Of a DNA stretch of 64,000 nt, positions 18,267 to 27,526 are shown piece by piece. The notes under the pieces are model-generated. The model had not been told where the DNA came from, made no database searches, and saw nothing but the letters and a program-made list of their open reading frames with translations. The translations under genes were made by a program, and so were the position numbers. The number at the start of each line of letters is the position of its first letter. Position 1 is the first letter of the stretch. Source of the stretch: Acidobacteriota bacterium (lineage in GTDB: Bacteria; Acidobacteriota; Blastocatellia; RBC074); assembly GCA_018268995.1 (NCBI GenBank), contig JAFDVL010000011.1, positions 1-64,000 of the forward strand, in the 5' to 3' direction.

Positions 18267-19529
18267 GGAAATCGCATTTTTCGCAGGCGCAGAAACAAAC
18301 CAGGAGCCAATTCCCAACAAACCGACCACCAACGCCAAGCTATAAAACATGATCGCGTACGAACCCGTTCGATCTATACATTCGGCTAACAGCAACGGGC
18401 CAATGGCCGAAGCGAGTACGGTCAGCATTTGCGCTGCGCCTTGAATCTTTCCCAGATGTGCGCGGCCAAACGCGTGGCTCCAGAAGGAAAAGAAAATCAC
18501 AATAACAAAGCCACCTGCGATGCCCATCACCGCAGCATACAATGCAACGTGCGTTTTGGTAGTGACGTGCGGTAGTGCGACCAGTGCGCCCATCAACAAA
18601 CTCATCGCCAGCGCCATTAACCGATTCATAGACCATTTCGCCGAGAGCCAACCGCCGAGAAAATTGCCCACCAATGCTGTCAATGCCGTAATCACAAGCG
18701 AGTAATAATACGTCGTTGCATCAAAACCGCGCTCTGCCAAAATGGATTCATTGAAAAGCGAAATGCCAGAAGCAATCAGACCGTACACAGCACTGGCCAA
18801 GGCAAAAACCCAAAACGCAGGTGTGCGCAATGCCTGCCATAACGTGTATCCGCTTGCTGGTTCTACGGACGCCTCTTCTGTGGGCTTTTCTCCTTCCATT
18901 GCAAGCCCGCAAGCCTCCGGTGAGGATCGCACCAGCAACCACGCCAGTGGCACTAAGCCCACCAGAATTGTGCCGCCAACACCCGCCCACGCAGTGCGCC
19001 AGCCGTTTGTACTAACGATGTTGCCGACGACCGGAAAGGCAATCATGAATCCGATGCTCATCACAATTGAGTAAATCGCCATCGCCAGATTCAAACTTCG
19101 TCCGAACCATTGCCCAACCATCGTCAGGCTAATGACAGACAATGCGCTTTGCCCAAATCCACGTGTCAACGTAATCAGCAACGTGAGCCATAACACACCG
19201 CGCACACCGCTCATCAGCAGCACGACGGTTCCCAGCAACACACTCACGACTGTCACCACGATCCGACTGCCAACGCGATCCAACAAGCGCCCCACGCCGA
19301 TGCAAAACAGCGAGCCAATCAAGGTTGCCCAAAGATTGATTTGCGCAAACTGCACGCGATCCAGTTGCAGGTCTTTCAGCAGCGGTTCGGTTATCAATCC
19401 CAGGCCCTGTGTACGTCCCGGTAACGTGCCAACCATTGCAAATGCGGCGATCAGCATATTCACCCATCCGTAATAAAACGGCAGACGCGCAATCATTGGG
19501 CGTGAGGCAACAGCGGGCAGTGAGTTCAT
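18255..19529 (-). CDS. Major facilitator superfamily transporter, monocarboxylate/OFA-like
   Basis: 424 residues from ATG 19529, which overlaps the upstream stop as ATGA. Twelve helices; FYYGWVNMLIAAFAMVGTLPGRTQG in the first helix and QINLWATLIGSLFCIGVGRLLDRVGSR match oxalate/formate antiporter and monocarboxylate carrier relatives. The central loop is short and acidic (EGEKPTEEASVEPASG). The last codons and stop derive from the palindromic element. It is the final gene of the alcohol dehydrogenase-propeller-membrane protein series, so export or uptake of a small organic acid is plausible. Confidence 0.87.
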   Translation of the reverse strand: MNSLPAVASRPMIARLPFYYGWVNMLIAAFAMVGTLPGRTQGLGLITEPLLKDLQLDRVQFAQINLWATLIGSLFCIGVGRLLDRVGSRIVVTVVSVLLGTVVLLMSGVRGVLWLTLLITLTRGFGQSALSVISLTMVGQWFGRSLNLAMAIYSIVMSIGFMIAFPVVGNIVSTNGWRTAWAGVGGTILVGLVPLAWLLVRSSPEACGLAMEGEKPTEEASVEPASGYTLWQALRTPAFWVFALASAVYGLIASGISLFNESILAERGFDATTYYYSLVITALTALVGNFLGGWLSAKWSMNRLMALAMSLLMGALVALPHVTTKTHVALYAAVMGIAGGFVIVIFFSFWSHAFGRAHLGKIQGAAQMLTVLASAIGPLLLAECIDRTGSYAIMFYSLALVVGLLGIGSWFVSAPAKNAISATK

Positions 19530-20056
19530 GCGTTTATTCCTTTGCTGGTTGCATAAATTGCGGAGCGATTCGTCATCCACCAAACTCCAACTAAAGCAAC
19601 ACACAATGCAACGCCAATCCAGCGCAGCAATCCTGTCTTGAAGACAACTGTCGCGTTGAAGACCATAAACAGAAAAAATCCCTGCCAAGCCCAAACCAAA
19701 TAGCGCGGTCTTCGTTGATAAATATCCAGCCCGCGCCACCACCAAATCACATCCAGCACCCAAGCAGTGATGAATGCGTAATTGACGTAGACGCCGCCCC
19801 CCCAATTCAAATTGAAAACTTCAGCCGTTTGCCGTGCTGTTTCCTGATAGACAGAACTTTGGCTCCAAGCGTGGTAAAAATGGTACGCGCAAATAATATG
19901 CGCCAGCATCCCAATGCAACCAATCGTCCAGGCCCAGCGGGCGCGCGATTGCCATTTCAAACTTCCCCGAAAGACAAAATGAGTGATTGCGCCCAAAGCA
20001 TAACCCGCGAGCGCCACCCAGATTGTCATTCGTGTGAAAAGCTCACCTCGACTCAT
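19526..20056 (-). CDS. Small five-helix membrane protein of unknown function
   Basis: 176 residues from ATG 20056; an in-frame ATG at 20095 would overlap the previous gene by 22 bp. Five or so hydrophobic helices with many Trp residues, and histidines near helix ends (THFVFRG, HIICAYHFYHAW), which could bind haem or metal, but no known family signature is obvious to me. Its TGA overlaps the MFS start (ATGA), and its start lies 17 bp after the propeller's stop, so it belongs to one transcript with these genes. Confidence 0.75.
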   Translation of the reverse strand: MSRGELFTRMTIWVALAGYALGAITHFVFRGSLKWQSRARWAWTIGCIGMLAHIICAYHFYHAWSQSSVYQETARQTAEVFNLNWGGGVYVNYAFITAWVLDVIWWWRGLDIYQRRPRYLVWAWQGFFLFMVFNATVVFKTGLLRWIGVALCVALVGVWWMTNRSAIYATSKGINA

Positions 20057-20073
20057 GGCAAGTCCCGAAATTT

Positions 20074-21231
20074 TTACGGCACGCCGCCGAAACAATAAAG
20101 CTTCCCATCATGCGAGCCGATAACCACGCGGCCCTCATCAATTGCCGGGGAAGCAGAAAAGGCGCTGCCTGCGGTGTACTCAAACAGCTTCGTGCCTTTG
20201 GCCAAATCCAGGGTGTAAAAGCGTCCGTCATTCGATCCGACAAAGACGCGGTTGCCAGCAATGGCAGGCGAAGATTCAACACGCGCACGGGTCGTGAATG
20301 ACCATAACTCTTTGCCCGTTGCCGCATTCAAGCAATGTACCATCTTGTCACGCCCGCCGATGACGACTTTGCCATCCGCCAGTGCTGGCGAAGACAAATA
20401 CGGAAACTGCCGCTGCGGATGCTCATACCGCCAACCCAGTTTCTTTGCTGTCAGATTCAGACTCAGCACTTCATTGGCGTAGGTGCCAAAATAGGTCATC
20501 GTTCCGGCAATCGCGGGTGAAGAGCCAACCTGTGCCCCCATCTGCACTTTGAAAATTTCTTTGCCATCCGCTATCCGCACGCCGTGAAAATACTCGTCGC
20601 AGCCTGCAATATAGGCTACGCCATTGGCAATGCTGGGCGTCGCGTGAATTTGACCTTCGGTTTGCAGTTTCCATACCAATGCACCCGTCCGCGCATTTAG
20701 ACAATACAAAGTGCCGTCGTAAGACCCAATCAACACTTTATCGCCCACCACAACCGGAGAAGATTTGATTTCGCCACCCGTTTTATGCGTCCAAAGCTTG
20801 CTGCCATTCGAGGCATTGACCGCGTGAAACGTTCCGGTCAAATCGCCGACGTACACAATGCCATTCGCAATCGCGGGCGAAGATTCGCCAATGCCGTCAC
20901 TGCTGGCCAGATACTTCCATTTGCCTTTGCCTGTGTATAAATCAACTGCGTGCAAATGCCCCGTTGCGGTGCCGACATAGATCGTTGCATCACTGATGGC
21001 AGCAGAAGATTCTATCGGCTCGGTGCCTGTATTAAATGCCCAGTAGAATTTGATATTCGGTGGTGGCTCAGAAGTGGCAACGCCCGTCAAAAGCGGATTC
21101 GCACGAAACTGTGGCCAATCAGCCAACACTGAGGGGAAGGGCAACAGCAGAGAAAAGAAAAGGAAAAAGAGGCTCCGCCCGTTTGCCGTTTGCCGTTTGA
21201 TATTTGCCTTTTGATTTCTTAATAGGCCCAC
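20074..21231 (-). CDS. Exported PQQ-like beta-propeller protein with GTG start
   Basis: 385 residues from GTG 21231, preceded by GGAGG at seven bases; an ATG at 21291 would overlap the previous gene by 73 bp without such a site. After a basic stretch ([15 protein letters not shown]) encoded by short tandem repeats comes the signal helix [18 protein letters not shown], then [14 protein letters not shown]. The blades are unusually regular, with repeated SSPAIA-x-G-x-V/I-Y-V/I-G segments (for example [15 protein letters not shown]), giving a seven- or eight-blade propeller. It overlaps the alcohol dehydrogenase gene by 13 bp, implying translational coupling. A periplasmic electron-transfer or binding role with the dehydrogenase is speculation, since the latter is cytoplasmic in known cases. 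Confidence 0.85.
   Translation of the reverse strand: MGLLRNQKANIKRQTANGRSLFFLFFSLLLPFPSVLADWPQFRANPLLTGVATSEPPPNIKFYWAFNTGTEPIESSAAISDATIYVGTATGHLHAVDLYTGKGKWKYLASSDGIGESSPAIANGIVYVGDLTGTFHAVNASNGSKLWTHKTGGEIKSSPVVVGDKVLIGSYDGTLYCLNARTGALVWKLQTEGQIHATPSIANGVAYIAGCDEYFHGVRIADGKEIFKVQMGAQVGSSPAIAGTMTYFGTYANEVLSLNLTAKKLGWRYEHPQRQFPYLSSPALADGKVVIGGRDKMVHCLNAATGKELWSFTTRARVESSPAIAGNRVFVGSNDGRFYTLDLAKGTKLFEYTAGSAFSASPAIDEGRVVIGSHDGKLYCFGGVP
21181..21215. repeat. Short tandem repeats inside the 5' end of a propeller gene
   Basis: GTTTGCC occurs twice in tandem, followed by GTTTGATATTTGCC. The block follows GAGGCTCCGCC at 21169-21179, and the 10-mer TTTGATATTT recurs at 785-795. The sequence encodes the basic stretch before the signal helix, so an intergenic-type repeat now supplies coding sequence. 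Confidence 0.45.
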
Positions 21232-22364
21232 TGATAAACCTCCAATGCACCCGTAGCATCCCACGGGCGCGGATTGAATGTCCCTGTCCACTGTTTGGCG
21301 GCTGCTTCCGCCAACATTGCCAAATCAGTTTGCGGAATATTCAGGCGACTCAAGCGATTGGGCAAATTCCCTGCCCAGGATAATTGCTCCAAGCGCCGCG
21401 CCAAGGTTTCGCCAGGATCGTTGTTCACAATCGAATGTCCTGCAATGCGCAGAAGTTCTGCATAGCGGTCTCCGACAACAGAAGCATTCCACCGCACAAT
21501 CTGCGGCAACATTACGGCTATCGCTTCGCCATGTGGCGTACCGTAATGCGCAGTCAATGGATTCGCACAGGAATGTGTGGCTCCAAGCATCGAAGCCTCA
21601 ATCGCTGCACCGGCAAAATACGCCCCCAGTTGCATGGCCGCGCGCGCTTCAATGTTTTGCGGCTTGGTCAACACTTGCTCAAAATTATGCTCCAACAAAC
21701 GCCAGGCTTCGCGCGCATACATTTCAGACAACGGGGTTCGCTTAGTCGTCACAAAGCTTTCGACAGCGTGAGCAATCGCATCGTAGCCTGTCGTAGCAGT
21801 CAGCCGCACCGGTTGCGTAACCGTCAATTGTGGATCAAGCAATGCGATTTTGAAGGCAGCCTTTTCGTCACCGCAGGCCATTTTGATGTGTGTTTCGGCG
21901 TCGGAAATCAGCGCATAGCTTTGCGCTTCACTGCCCGTGCCAGAGGTCGTCGGAATTCCAATCGTCGGCAGCATTGGTTTGGTCGCCTTGCCATGCCCCC
22001 AATAATCTTTCATCGTGCCGCCATTGGTCAGCACAAAATTGATTCCTTTCGCAGTATCAAGCGAACTGCCGCCGCCCAGGCCAATGATCGAATCAACGCC
22101 CAGTGATGCTGCAAATGCCCGCCCAGCCTCAATCATCTTTGTGTCAGGATTTTCAGAGAAATCGTGGAAGGAAGAAACTTCGATGTTGAATTGTGCAAGT
22201 GTACTGACGGCCTCAGCCACATACCCGCAAGCAATCATCCCGTGGTCTGCGACAAGCAAAGTGCGATGGAACCCAAGCTCGTGGGACAACGCGCCAAGCT
22301 GTGCAAAAGAGCCGAGGCCAAACAAAACGCGTGTGCGGGGCTGAAAATCAAAGGACGAATTCAT
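21219..22364 (-). CDS. Iron-containing alcohol dehydrogenase
   Basis: 381 residues from ATG 22364 (start [16 protein letters not shown], typical of the family); ATG 22382 and GTG 22394 are also in frame but lie in a palindrome. NAD-binding [11 protein letters not shown] (about 94-104) and the metal-binding segment with [31 protein letters not shown] and conserved His residues identify group III Fe-ADH. It would oxidise or reduce a short alcohol/aldehyde in the cytoplasm; related enzymes act on butanol, 1,3-propanediol, lactaldehyde or hydroxybutyrate. It is the first gene of the series with propeller, membrane protein and MFS carrier. Confidence 0.92.
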   Translation of the reverse strand: MNSSFDFQPRTRVLFGLGSFAQLGALSHELGFHRTLLVADHGMIACGYVAEAVSTLAQFNIEVSSFHDFSENPDTKMIEAGRAFAASLGVDSIIGLGGGSSLDTAKGINFVLTNGGTMKDYWGHGKATKPMLPTIGIPTTSGTGSEAQSYALISDAETHIKMACGDEKAAFKIALLDPQLTVTQPVRLTATTGYDAIAHAVESFVTTKRTPLSEMYAREAWRLLEHNFEQVLTKPQNIEARAAMQLGAYFAGAAIEASMLGATHSCANPLTAHYGTPHGEAIAVMLPQIVRWNASVVGDRYAELLRIAGHSIVNNDPGETLARRLEQLSWAGNLPNRLSRLNIPQTDLAMLAEAAAKQWTGTFNPRPWDATGALEVYQWAY

Positions 22365-22381
22365 TCGCTCAAAACGATTCA

Positions 22382-22534
22382 TCCACGAAGCCACCCGAAG
22401 AGATCAGACAGGATTTACAGGATTGACCGCAAGATTTACAAGTTAGATTATTTATGAAATCAACCCTAGTAATCCTGCAAAAATCTTGTCAATCCTGTCA
22501 AAAAACTTCGCAATTCTTTATGTGACTTCGTGGA
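22382..22534. repeat. Nested palindromic repeat, ACAGGATT/CAAGATTT modules
   Basis: The outer arms are TCCACGAAGCCAC (22382-22394) and GTGACTTCGTGGA (22522-22534). The inner arms carry GACAGGATTTACAGGATTG and CAAGATTTACAAG against ATCTTGTCAATCCTGTC. It separates two minus-strand genes and shares its inner module with the element at 24112-24249. Confidence 0.75.
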
Positions 22535-22543
22535 CGGAAAAAA

Positions 22544-24043
22544 CTAATCGCCATCCTTACCGATGGTCGGCGGAGCCATCTTTGACGGATCCGTCTTTGC
22601 GCCATTCGCCAACGCAAACAACTGATTGCGATTCATAATGTACAGTACGCCGTTCGCGGGAACGGGGGTGGAATAGACCGAACTGCCCATGTTGATTTCG
22701 GCCAGGACTTTCTTTTCTTTGCCTGCTTGCAGAATTGCGACATCGCCGTCCTCATCGCCCAGATAGACTTTGCCGTCCATCACAATCGGCGACCCCCAAA
22801 TCGCGGCGAACATATCGTGCTGCCAAAGTTCAGTACCTGTCTTGGCATCAAGGCAATGCAGAAAGCCGCTGAAATCGGAGTAATACAACAACCCATCCGC
22901 CAAAGCTCCCGTTGAGATGGAACGCCGGATTTTATCAAAGTGCCACACGCGCCCACTTTCCGTGATGTCGCCGCGTTTCGTCGCGTCAATGCAATACAGA
23001 TGGCCAGGGCCTTCACCGTGTTCCGGGTCTTGGCCGTTAGCGACGTAGACGTAGTTGCCTTGAATGATCGGTGTGCTTATCAATTCGTTGCGCGTCTTCG
23101 GCCACTTGGAATCTTTCGGGTTGGAGTCGAATTCCCAAAGCATCTTGCCCGTCAGCGCTTCGTAGCCGCGAATTTTGCCATCGCCCTGCCCGTGGACAAC
23201 TTGCAACACATCGCCAATTTTGCCGACCGCAGGTGATGACCATTGCCCGTGTAACACACGGTCTTCGACAGCGTTGTGTTCCCACACCAACTTGCCCGTC
23301 GTTTTGTTGATCGCAATAATCGAAGGCGCTTTGGGCGAAGGAATATTGACGTGGCTTTCGTCCTGCCCGTTCGAGGTGCAAACGTATACGAGATCACCGT
23401 AAACAACAGGTGAGGAGTTCGCCATATTGTGTGGCTGCGAACCAACCTCTTCCATCATGTCAAATTTCCAGATGATGTCAGCGTCGGTTTTGCTTGTTAG
23501 TTTTTCTTCCTTGTACGGCCCGTCATTCTCGTTATCGCGGAAGCCTTTAGTATCCAGGCAGACGACTTCAGCACGATTGCTAACGTACCACAGCTTTTCG
23601 CCTTCGACATAAGGTGACGAGCAAACACCTTGAAACGGCCAATCGTTGACACGTCCGGCGGCGAGCTTTTCATTGGCCTGCTGCCACAAATATTCGCCGG
23701 TCTTTTCATCAAAGGCCATCAAAACGCCGCGATCACCGGGTTGTTTGGGATCGCGCAAGCCTTCGTTGTTGGTGCCGATGTAAACCTGCCCGCCCGCGAC
23801 GACCGTGTTGCCATAGCTTTGTGATCCAAGCGCAGCGACCCATTTGACGTTCTCGCCGGTTTTCACATCCCACTTGACCGGCATGTTCTTCGCACTGGAA
23901 ACCATGTTGCGATCCGGTGTGCCACCCCACATCGGCCAATCACCGCCACCCGGATCTGATGCCGCAGCCTGATTGAACGTGAAGAAAGAATACGAACCAG
24001 CGATCAATGCCAGCGCGCTTACAAACAAAACCAATCGTTTCAT
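22544..24043 (-). CDS. Exported PQQ-like beta-propeller protein
   Basis: 499 residues from ATG 24043 with GGAGG four bases upstream. A signal peptide (1-29) is followed by DWPMWGGTPDRNMVSSAKNMPVKWD, a variant of the family's N-terminal motif with GG replacing RG. Blades include AFDEKTGEYLWQQ, AINKTTGKLVWE, GYEALTGKMLWEF and CLDAKTGTELWQ. Several long, charged loops (about 150-185 and 345-375) make it larger than the simple members. A polar tail (KTDPSKMAPPTIGKDGD) ends it. The ligand is unknown. It is flanked by palindromic repeats on both sides, so it may be monocistronic. Confidence 0.87.
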   Translation of the reverse strand: MKRLVLFVSALALIAGSYSFFTFNQAAASDPGGGDWPMWGGTPDRNMVSSAKNMPVKWDVKTGENVKWVAALGSQSYGNTVVAGGQVYIGTNNEGLRDPKQPGDRGVLMAFDEKTGEYLWQQANEKLAAGRVNDWPFQGVCSSPYVEGEKLWYVSNRAEVVCLDTKGFRDNENDGPYKEEKLTSKTDADIIWKFDMMEEVGSQPHNMANSSPVVYGDLVYVCTSNGQDESHVNIPSPKAPSIIAINKTTGKLVWEHNAVEDRVLHGQWSSPAVGKIGDVLQVVHGQGDGKIRGYEALTGKMLWEFDSNPKDSKWPKTRNELISTPIIQGNYVYVANGQDPEHGEGPGHLYCIDATKRGDITESGRVWHFDKIRRSISTGALADGLLYYSDFSGFLHCLDAKTGTELWQHDMFAAIWGSPIVMDGKVYLGDEDGDVAILQAGKEKKVLAEINMGSSVYSTPVPANGVLYIMNRNQLFALANGAKTDPSKMAPPTIGKDGD

Positions 24044-24111
24044 AAAACCTCCAGTTCACAACGATGCGGTGAACAGATCAAAAAAAGCGAAGCAAGTATC
24101 AACGATGACTT

Positions 24112-24249
24112 ACCACGGAGCACACGGAGTTTTTTTGACAGGATTGACAAGATTTTTGGCAAGATTGTCAGGATTTTGCTTGTAAATCTTGTGGAAAATC
24201 TTGTTCATCCTGTCTTGCCTTGATCCGTGTTCTCTGTGCTCTCTGTGGT
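24112..24249. repeat. Nested palindromic repeat with CACGGAG outer arms
   Basis: ACCACGGAGCACACGGAG pairs with CTCTGTGCTCTCTGTGGT. Inside, GACAGGATTGACAAGATTTT pairs with AAATCTTGTTCATCCTGTC. The inner module matches the 22.4-kb element, while the outer module is a third type, indicating a modular family. Confidence 0.75.
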
Positions 24250-24268
24250 TGATGCAAATATCTCGCGC

Positions 24269-26536
24269 CTACTTATTCGGCGTGACTTTAATATTATCAA
24301 AAAAGACTTCTGATGGCGCGTACGAGAAAATGCCGGGACTCCCCATCCGATTACCAATGGGGTCAACGCGTTCAATCATCCAGTTGGCAGGTTCAGATTC
24401 CGAGGCCAGCCAGGCTTTGCCGCGTGCACGTACTTTGCCATCGGGCAGATTTTCGACTTGCAGTTTCACGTGATACCACGTGTCGGCTTTCCAACTGAAG
24501 GGAACCTTCACCGTGCGCGTCGGTTCAATTTGCCACGAACGCAATTCCAGTCTGCCACCGCTACCCACCAGGACTAATTCATATCGTTGCCCGACGACCC
24601 CGCCATCGCCCATTTGACGGCGCTTTTCAGTGGCGCGGACATCGGCTTCAACGGTGTAATTTGCCCAGTTCGCGAGGCCAAATAATGAACGCGAACGTTG
24701 GAAAATCGGTGGTGTCGGATTCTTAACCAAAATTTTGCCGCCATCCATTTCGCGCACCGCATATTTGCCGTCGGTGTTGATCCAATAGCCTGGCACTTTC
24801 GTTGGTGCGATAGATTCAAAGTTTTCGGTCAGCGGCAAAGCCGGAATCACACGCACCCGCGAAATTCCAACGACGCTGCCGACCGTTGCTTTTACCATCC
24901 CGGATTGTCCACCAGCATCTGCGGCGGGAGTGAATTGATAATTCGCGGATGTGCCTTTCAATCCTTCCAGGCTCCAGGTTGCACTTGTTTCTTCACGAAT
25001 AAAGCGACCGTGATCGTCAAACGAACGCACTTTGAATTTTGCCGTTTCTCCGGGTTTCAAAACCAAATCTGCAGGCACCACCTGTACATGCGCGATGGCA
25101 GCGTTCGCAGGTGCATTTTCATTCACGTATTTTGCCAGCGGCAATTCCTTGGCTTTCGCTTTTTTGCCGATGCAATAAAGGTGTTTGGTCGAAACCAAAT
25201 AAATGCGACCACGCGATACGGCAACCGAAGCGATAATTTGTTCGTTCGATGCGATGATGTCGTCGCCGACTTCGCTGGCACTTGCTTCAGACAGCTTTGC
25301 GCCCGGTTCGAGTTCATCGGCATCTAAAATCTGTGCGCCAGTTGCGCTGGGTTTGATGATGTAGAACTTGCCGTTCTCTGAACCGACATAAATCTTGCCA
25401 TCGGCAAACACTGGAGACGCTTTCTGAATCGTGCCGAGGTTTTGTTCCCACAGCTTTTTGCCCGTGTTGGTATCGAACGCAAATAAGTTTGAGCCAGCAT
25501 CCACCTGATAATAAACATTGCCATCAATCACAGGCGATGATGGGCCAAGCTGAAAATTATTGATGGCGAATTTGGTTTGCGCTTTTGTGATGTTGCCTTT
25601 GGATGCGACATTGATCGCTGCAAGGTGGCCCATTTCGTTTGTGTCGAGGTTTTCTTCCTGATGCGAAACGTACGCGATGCCGTCCTTCACCACGACGCCC
25701 GGATTGACGCCGCGCTTGCTCATGATGTAGCTCCACACGACTTCGCCCGTGTTCACTTTCATTGCGTGGACGCCACCATCGCCACCGCCTGCAATCAGGA
25801 CGCGCTGCCCATCAACGGTCGTCACAACTGGCGTTGAATAAGTCGTATCGAAGGGACGTCCGCCAGGAGCACTGATCCACACGCATTCGCCCGTGCGCTT
25901 GTCGAAAGCGTAGTAGCGATGTTTGCGCGCTGCCAAATCACCAAAGCCGTCGGTCACGGTGCTGACGATAACCAGATTGCCTTCGATGATCGGTGAAGCT
26001 GTGCGTCCGCCATGCGTTGTCCAGGCACCGAATTCATCGGTGAGCGAGTGTTCCCACAACAATTTACCGTCGTAGGACAATGCCGTCAGATGCGCGTTGG
26101 CTCCGAACGTATACACATTACCCGTTTCCAGATCGCCCGCCGGAGACGACCACGCCACACGACGCGGTGGCACGTCTGAAGAATACACGTTGTATTTGTA
26201 TTCCCACGCGACTTTGCCGGTGTCGGCATCAAATGCCATCACACGTTCCTGAAAGGTTTCGCCCGCGCCTGCGGAATTGAACAGAATCACGCGGTTGCCC
26301 ATCACAATCGGCGCAGAGCGTCCCCCATAAGGTGCCTTCCACACCAGATTTTCTCCGGTGATTGACCATTTTTCCGGCAATCCTTTTTCGGCAGAAATTC
26401 CATCTCGACTGGGGCCACGACCTTCGGCCCAATCGCTTCCGCTGGCTTTATATTTGGATTGCGCGACGCCAGGGACAGGAACGAGAATTAAAACCAACAA
26501 AAACGCGAGTAAGAAGTTGGGCAAATTGGTTTTCAT
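24269..26536 (-). CDS. Exported propeller fused to Ig-like and LamG-like domains
   Basis: 755 residues from ATG 26536 (signal peptide MKTNLPNFLLAFLLVLILVP...). The propeller (about 35-465) begins with DWAEGRGPSRDGISAEKGLPEKWS and includes AFDADTGKVAWEY, AFDKRTGECVWI and AFDTNTGKKLWEQ. A bridging Ig-like domain (about 485-575: VQVVPADLVLKPGETAKFKVRSFD...) precedes a C-terminal concanavalin/LamG-like domain (about 580-755) with TENFES, NYTVEADVRA, WYHVKLQVE and FDNIKVTP, as in 3-keto-disaccharide hydrolase (DUF1080) relatives. The jelly-roll domain suggests binding of sugar or glycan. It is the largest of the nine propeller proteins here and stands upstream of the 22544-24043 gene. Confidence 0.86.
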   Translation of the reverse strand: MKTNLPNFLLAFLLVLILVPVPGVAQSKYKASGSDWAEGRGPSRDGISAEKGLPEKWSITGENLVWKAPYGGRSAPIVMGNRVILFNSAGAGETFQERVMAFDADTGKVAWEYKYNVYSSDVPPRRVAWSSPAGDLETGNVYTFGANAHLTALSYDGKLLWEHSLTDEFGAWTTHGGRTASPIIEGNLVIVSTVTDGFGDLAARKHRYYAFDKRTGECVWISAPGGRPFDTTYSTPVVTTVDGQRVLIAGGGDGGVHAMKVNTGEVVWSYIMSKRGVNPGVVVKDGIAYVSHQEENLDTNEMGHLAAINVASKGNITKAQTKFAINNFQLGPSSPVIDGNVYYQVDAGSNLFAFDTNTGKKLWEQNLGTIQKASPVFADGKIYVGSENGKFYIIKPSATGAQILDADELEPGAKLSEASASEVGDDIIASNEQIIASVAVSRGRIYLVSTKHLYCIGKKAKAKELPLAKYVNENAPANAAIAHVQVVPADLVLKPGETAKFKVRSFDDHGRFIREETSATWSLEGLKGTSANYQFTPAADAGGQSGMVKATVGSVVGISRVRVIPALPLTENFESIAPTKVPGYWINTDGKYAVREMDGGKILVKNPTPPIFQRSRSLFGLANWANYTVEADVRATEKRRQMGDGGVVGQRYELVLVGSGGRLELRSWQIEPTRTVKVPFSWKADTWYHVKLQVENLPDGKVRARGKAWLASESEPANWMIERVDPIGNRMGSPGIFSYAPSEVFFDNIKVTPNK

Positions 26537-26728
26537 ACGAAATTTCAGATTCACTCTTGTAGGAATTGTAATGCTGGAAACACTGAATACGGCAACCGCT
26601 GTATCCGGTTGCAATTATTTGTTCGATTACATTGACTCCACTGAAGTCAGATTATATTTTGGCATCCCCTGAGTCAAGAAAAGGGGCATGTCACAAAGGT
26701 TTTCGACAATCATCCTTGTGAGGTATTT

Positions 26729-27526
26729 ATGCCATATCTTCGCTTCGTTTGCCTGGTTCTTTTACTGTGTTTTCCTCTTCTCCTTCACGCACAGGATCTG
26801 AACGAAGAAATTCTGGCCGCCGCTCGTAAAAGTGATGTGGCCAAAATCAAGGAACTGTTGGCCAAAGGCGCAGACGTCAATGCCAAATCGCCGTACGGTG
26901 CGACCCCACTCTTTTTCGCCTGTGATCGCGGCAGTGTCGAAGTCGTCAAACTACTGCTGGAAAACGGCGCAGATGCCAATATTCAGGACACATTTTATAA
27001 AGCAACTCCGCTGGGCTGGGCGATGAATAAAGGCAAGCCAGAGATCATCAAACTTCTGGTTGAAGGCGGGGCAAAAGGATTGAACCAGGCGATGAATTTT
27101 GCCATCAATGGAAATCACATTGAACTGGCGAAAATCACCTTGGAGAAAGCGAAATTCCCGCAGGAAGACCTTGATAAATACTTACGCGTCGCCAGTAAAA
27201 AAGGCCAAAAGGAAATCGTCGAGGCATTGAAGGCTGCGGGTGCAAAAGAATTGCCGGAGTTCAAAATCGAAGCAGAGGCAATGAAGAAGTACGAAGGCAC
27301 GTTTAAGGGCGACAATCTAACCCTGATCTTTCAGGCCAAAGAAGGGAAACTAATTGGCACAGCCAACGGGCAGGAAGCGATTCTGGTTCCACTTAAACTT
27401 CATACATTCGAGAATGCTGACGCGGGAATCGTCGCGACCTTTACCGTAGATGGTGACAATGTAACGGGGCTTGCACTTAAATTCCCGAATCAGTTGATGA
27501 ACCTAAAAAAGGAGATGCCAAAATGA
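26729..27526 (+). CDS. Secreted ankyrin-repeat protein
   Basis: 265 residues. A signal peptide (1-22) ends LLHAQ. Ankyrin repeats run from about 28 to 155: AARKSDVAKIKELLAKGADV, YGATPLFFACDRGSVEVVKLL, then two less regular ones. The C-terminal 75 residues (YEGTFKGDNLTLIFQAKEGK...) form a small beta-domain resembling DUF3471-type tails. Ankyrin repeats mediate protein contacts. The gene's TGA overlaps the next ATG as ATGA, so it is made together with a propeller protein, a likely partner. The upstream intergenic region has two short hairpins (26591-26611 and near 26665-26690). Confidence 0.85.
   Translation: MPYLRFVCLVLLLCFPLLLHAQDLNEEILAAARKSDVAKIKELLAKGADVNAKSPYGATPLFFACDRGSVEVVKLLLENGADANIQDTFYKATPLGWAMNKGKPEIIKLLVEGGAKGLNQAMNFAINGNHIELAKITLEKAKFPQEDLDKYLRVASKKGQKEIVEALKAAGAKELPEFKIEAEAMKKYEGTFKGDNLTLIFQAKEGKLIGTANGQEAILVPLKLHTFENADAGIVATFTVDGDNVTGLALKFPNQLMNLKKEMPK

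Noticed and set aside
6944..24249. Insertion sequences for the nested palindromes.
   Set aside because: No transposase gene and no target duplications visible; at most non-autonomous elements.
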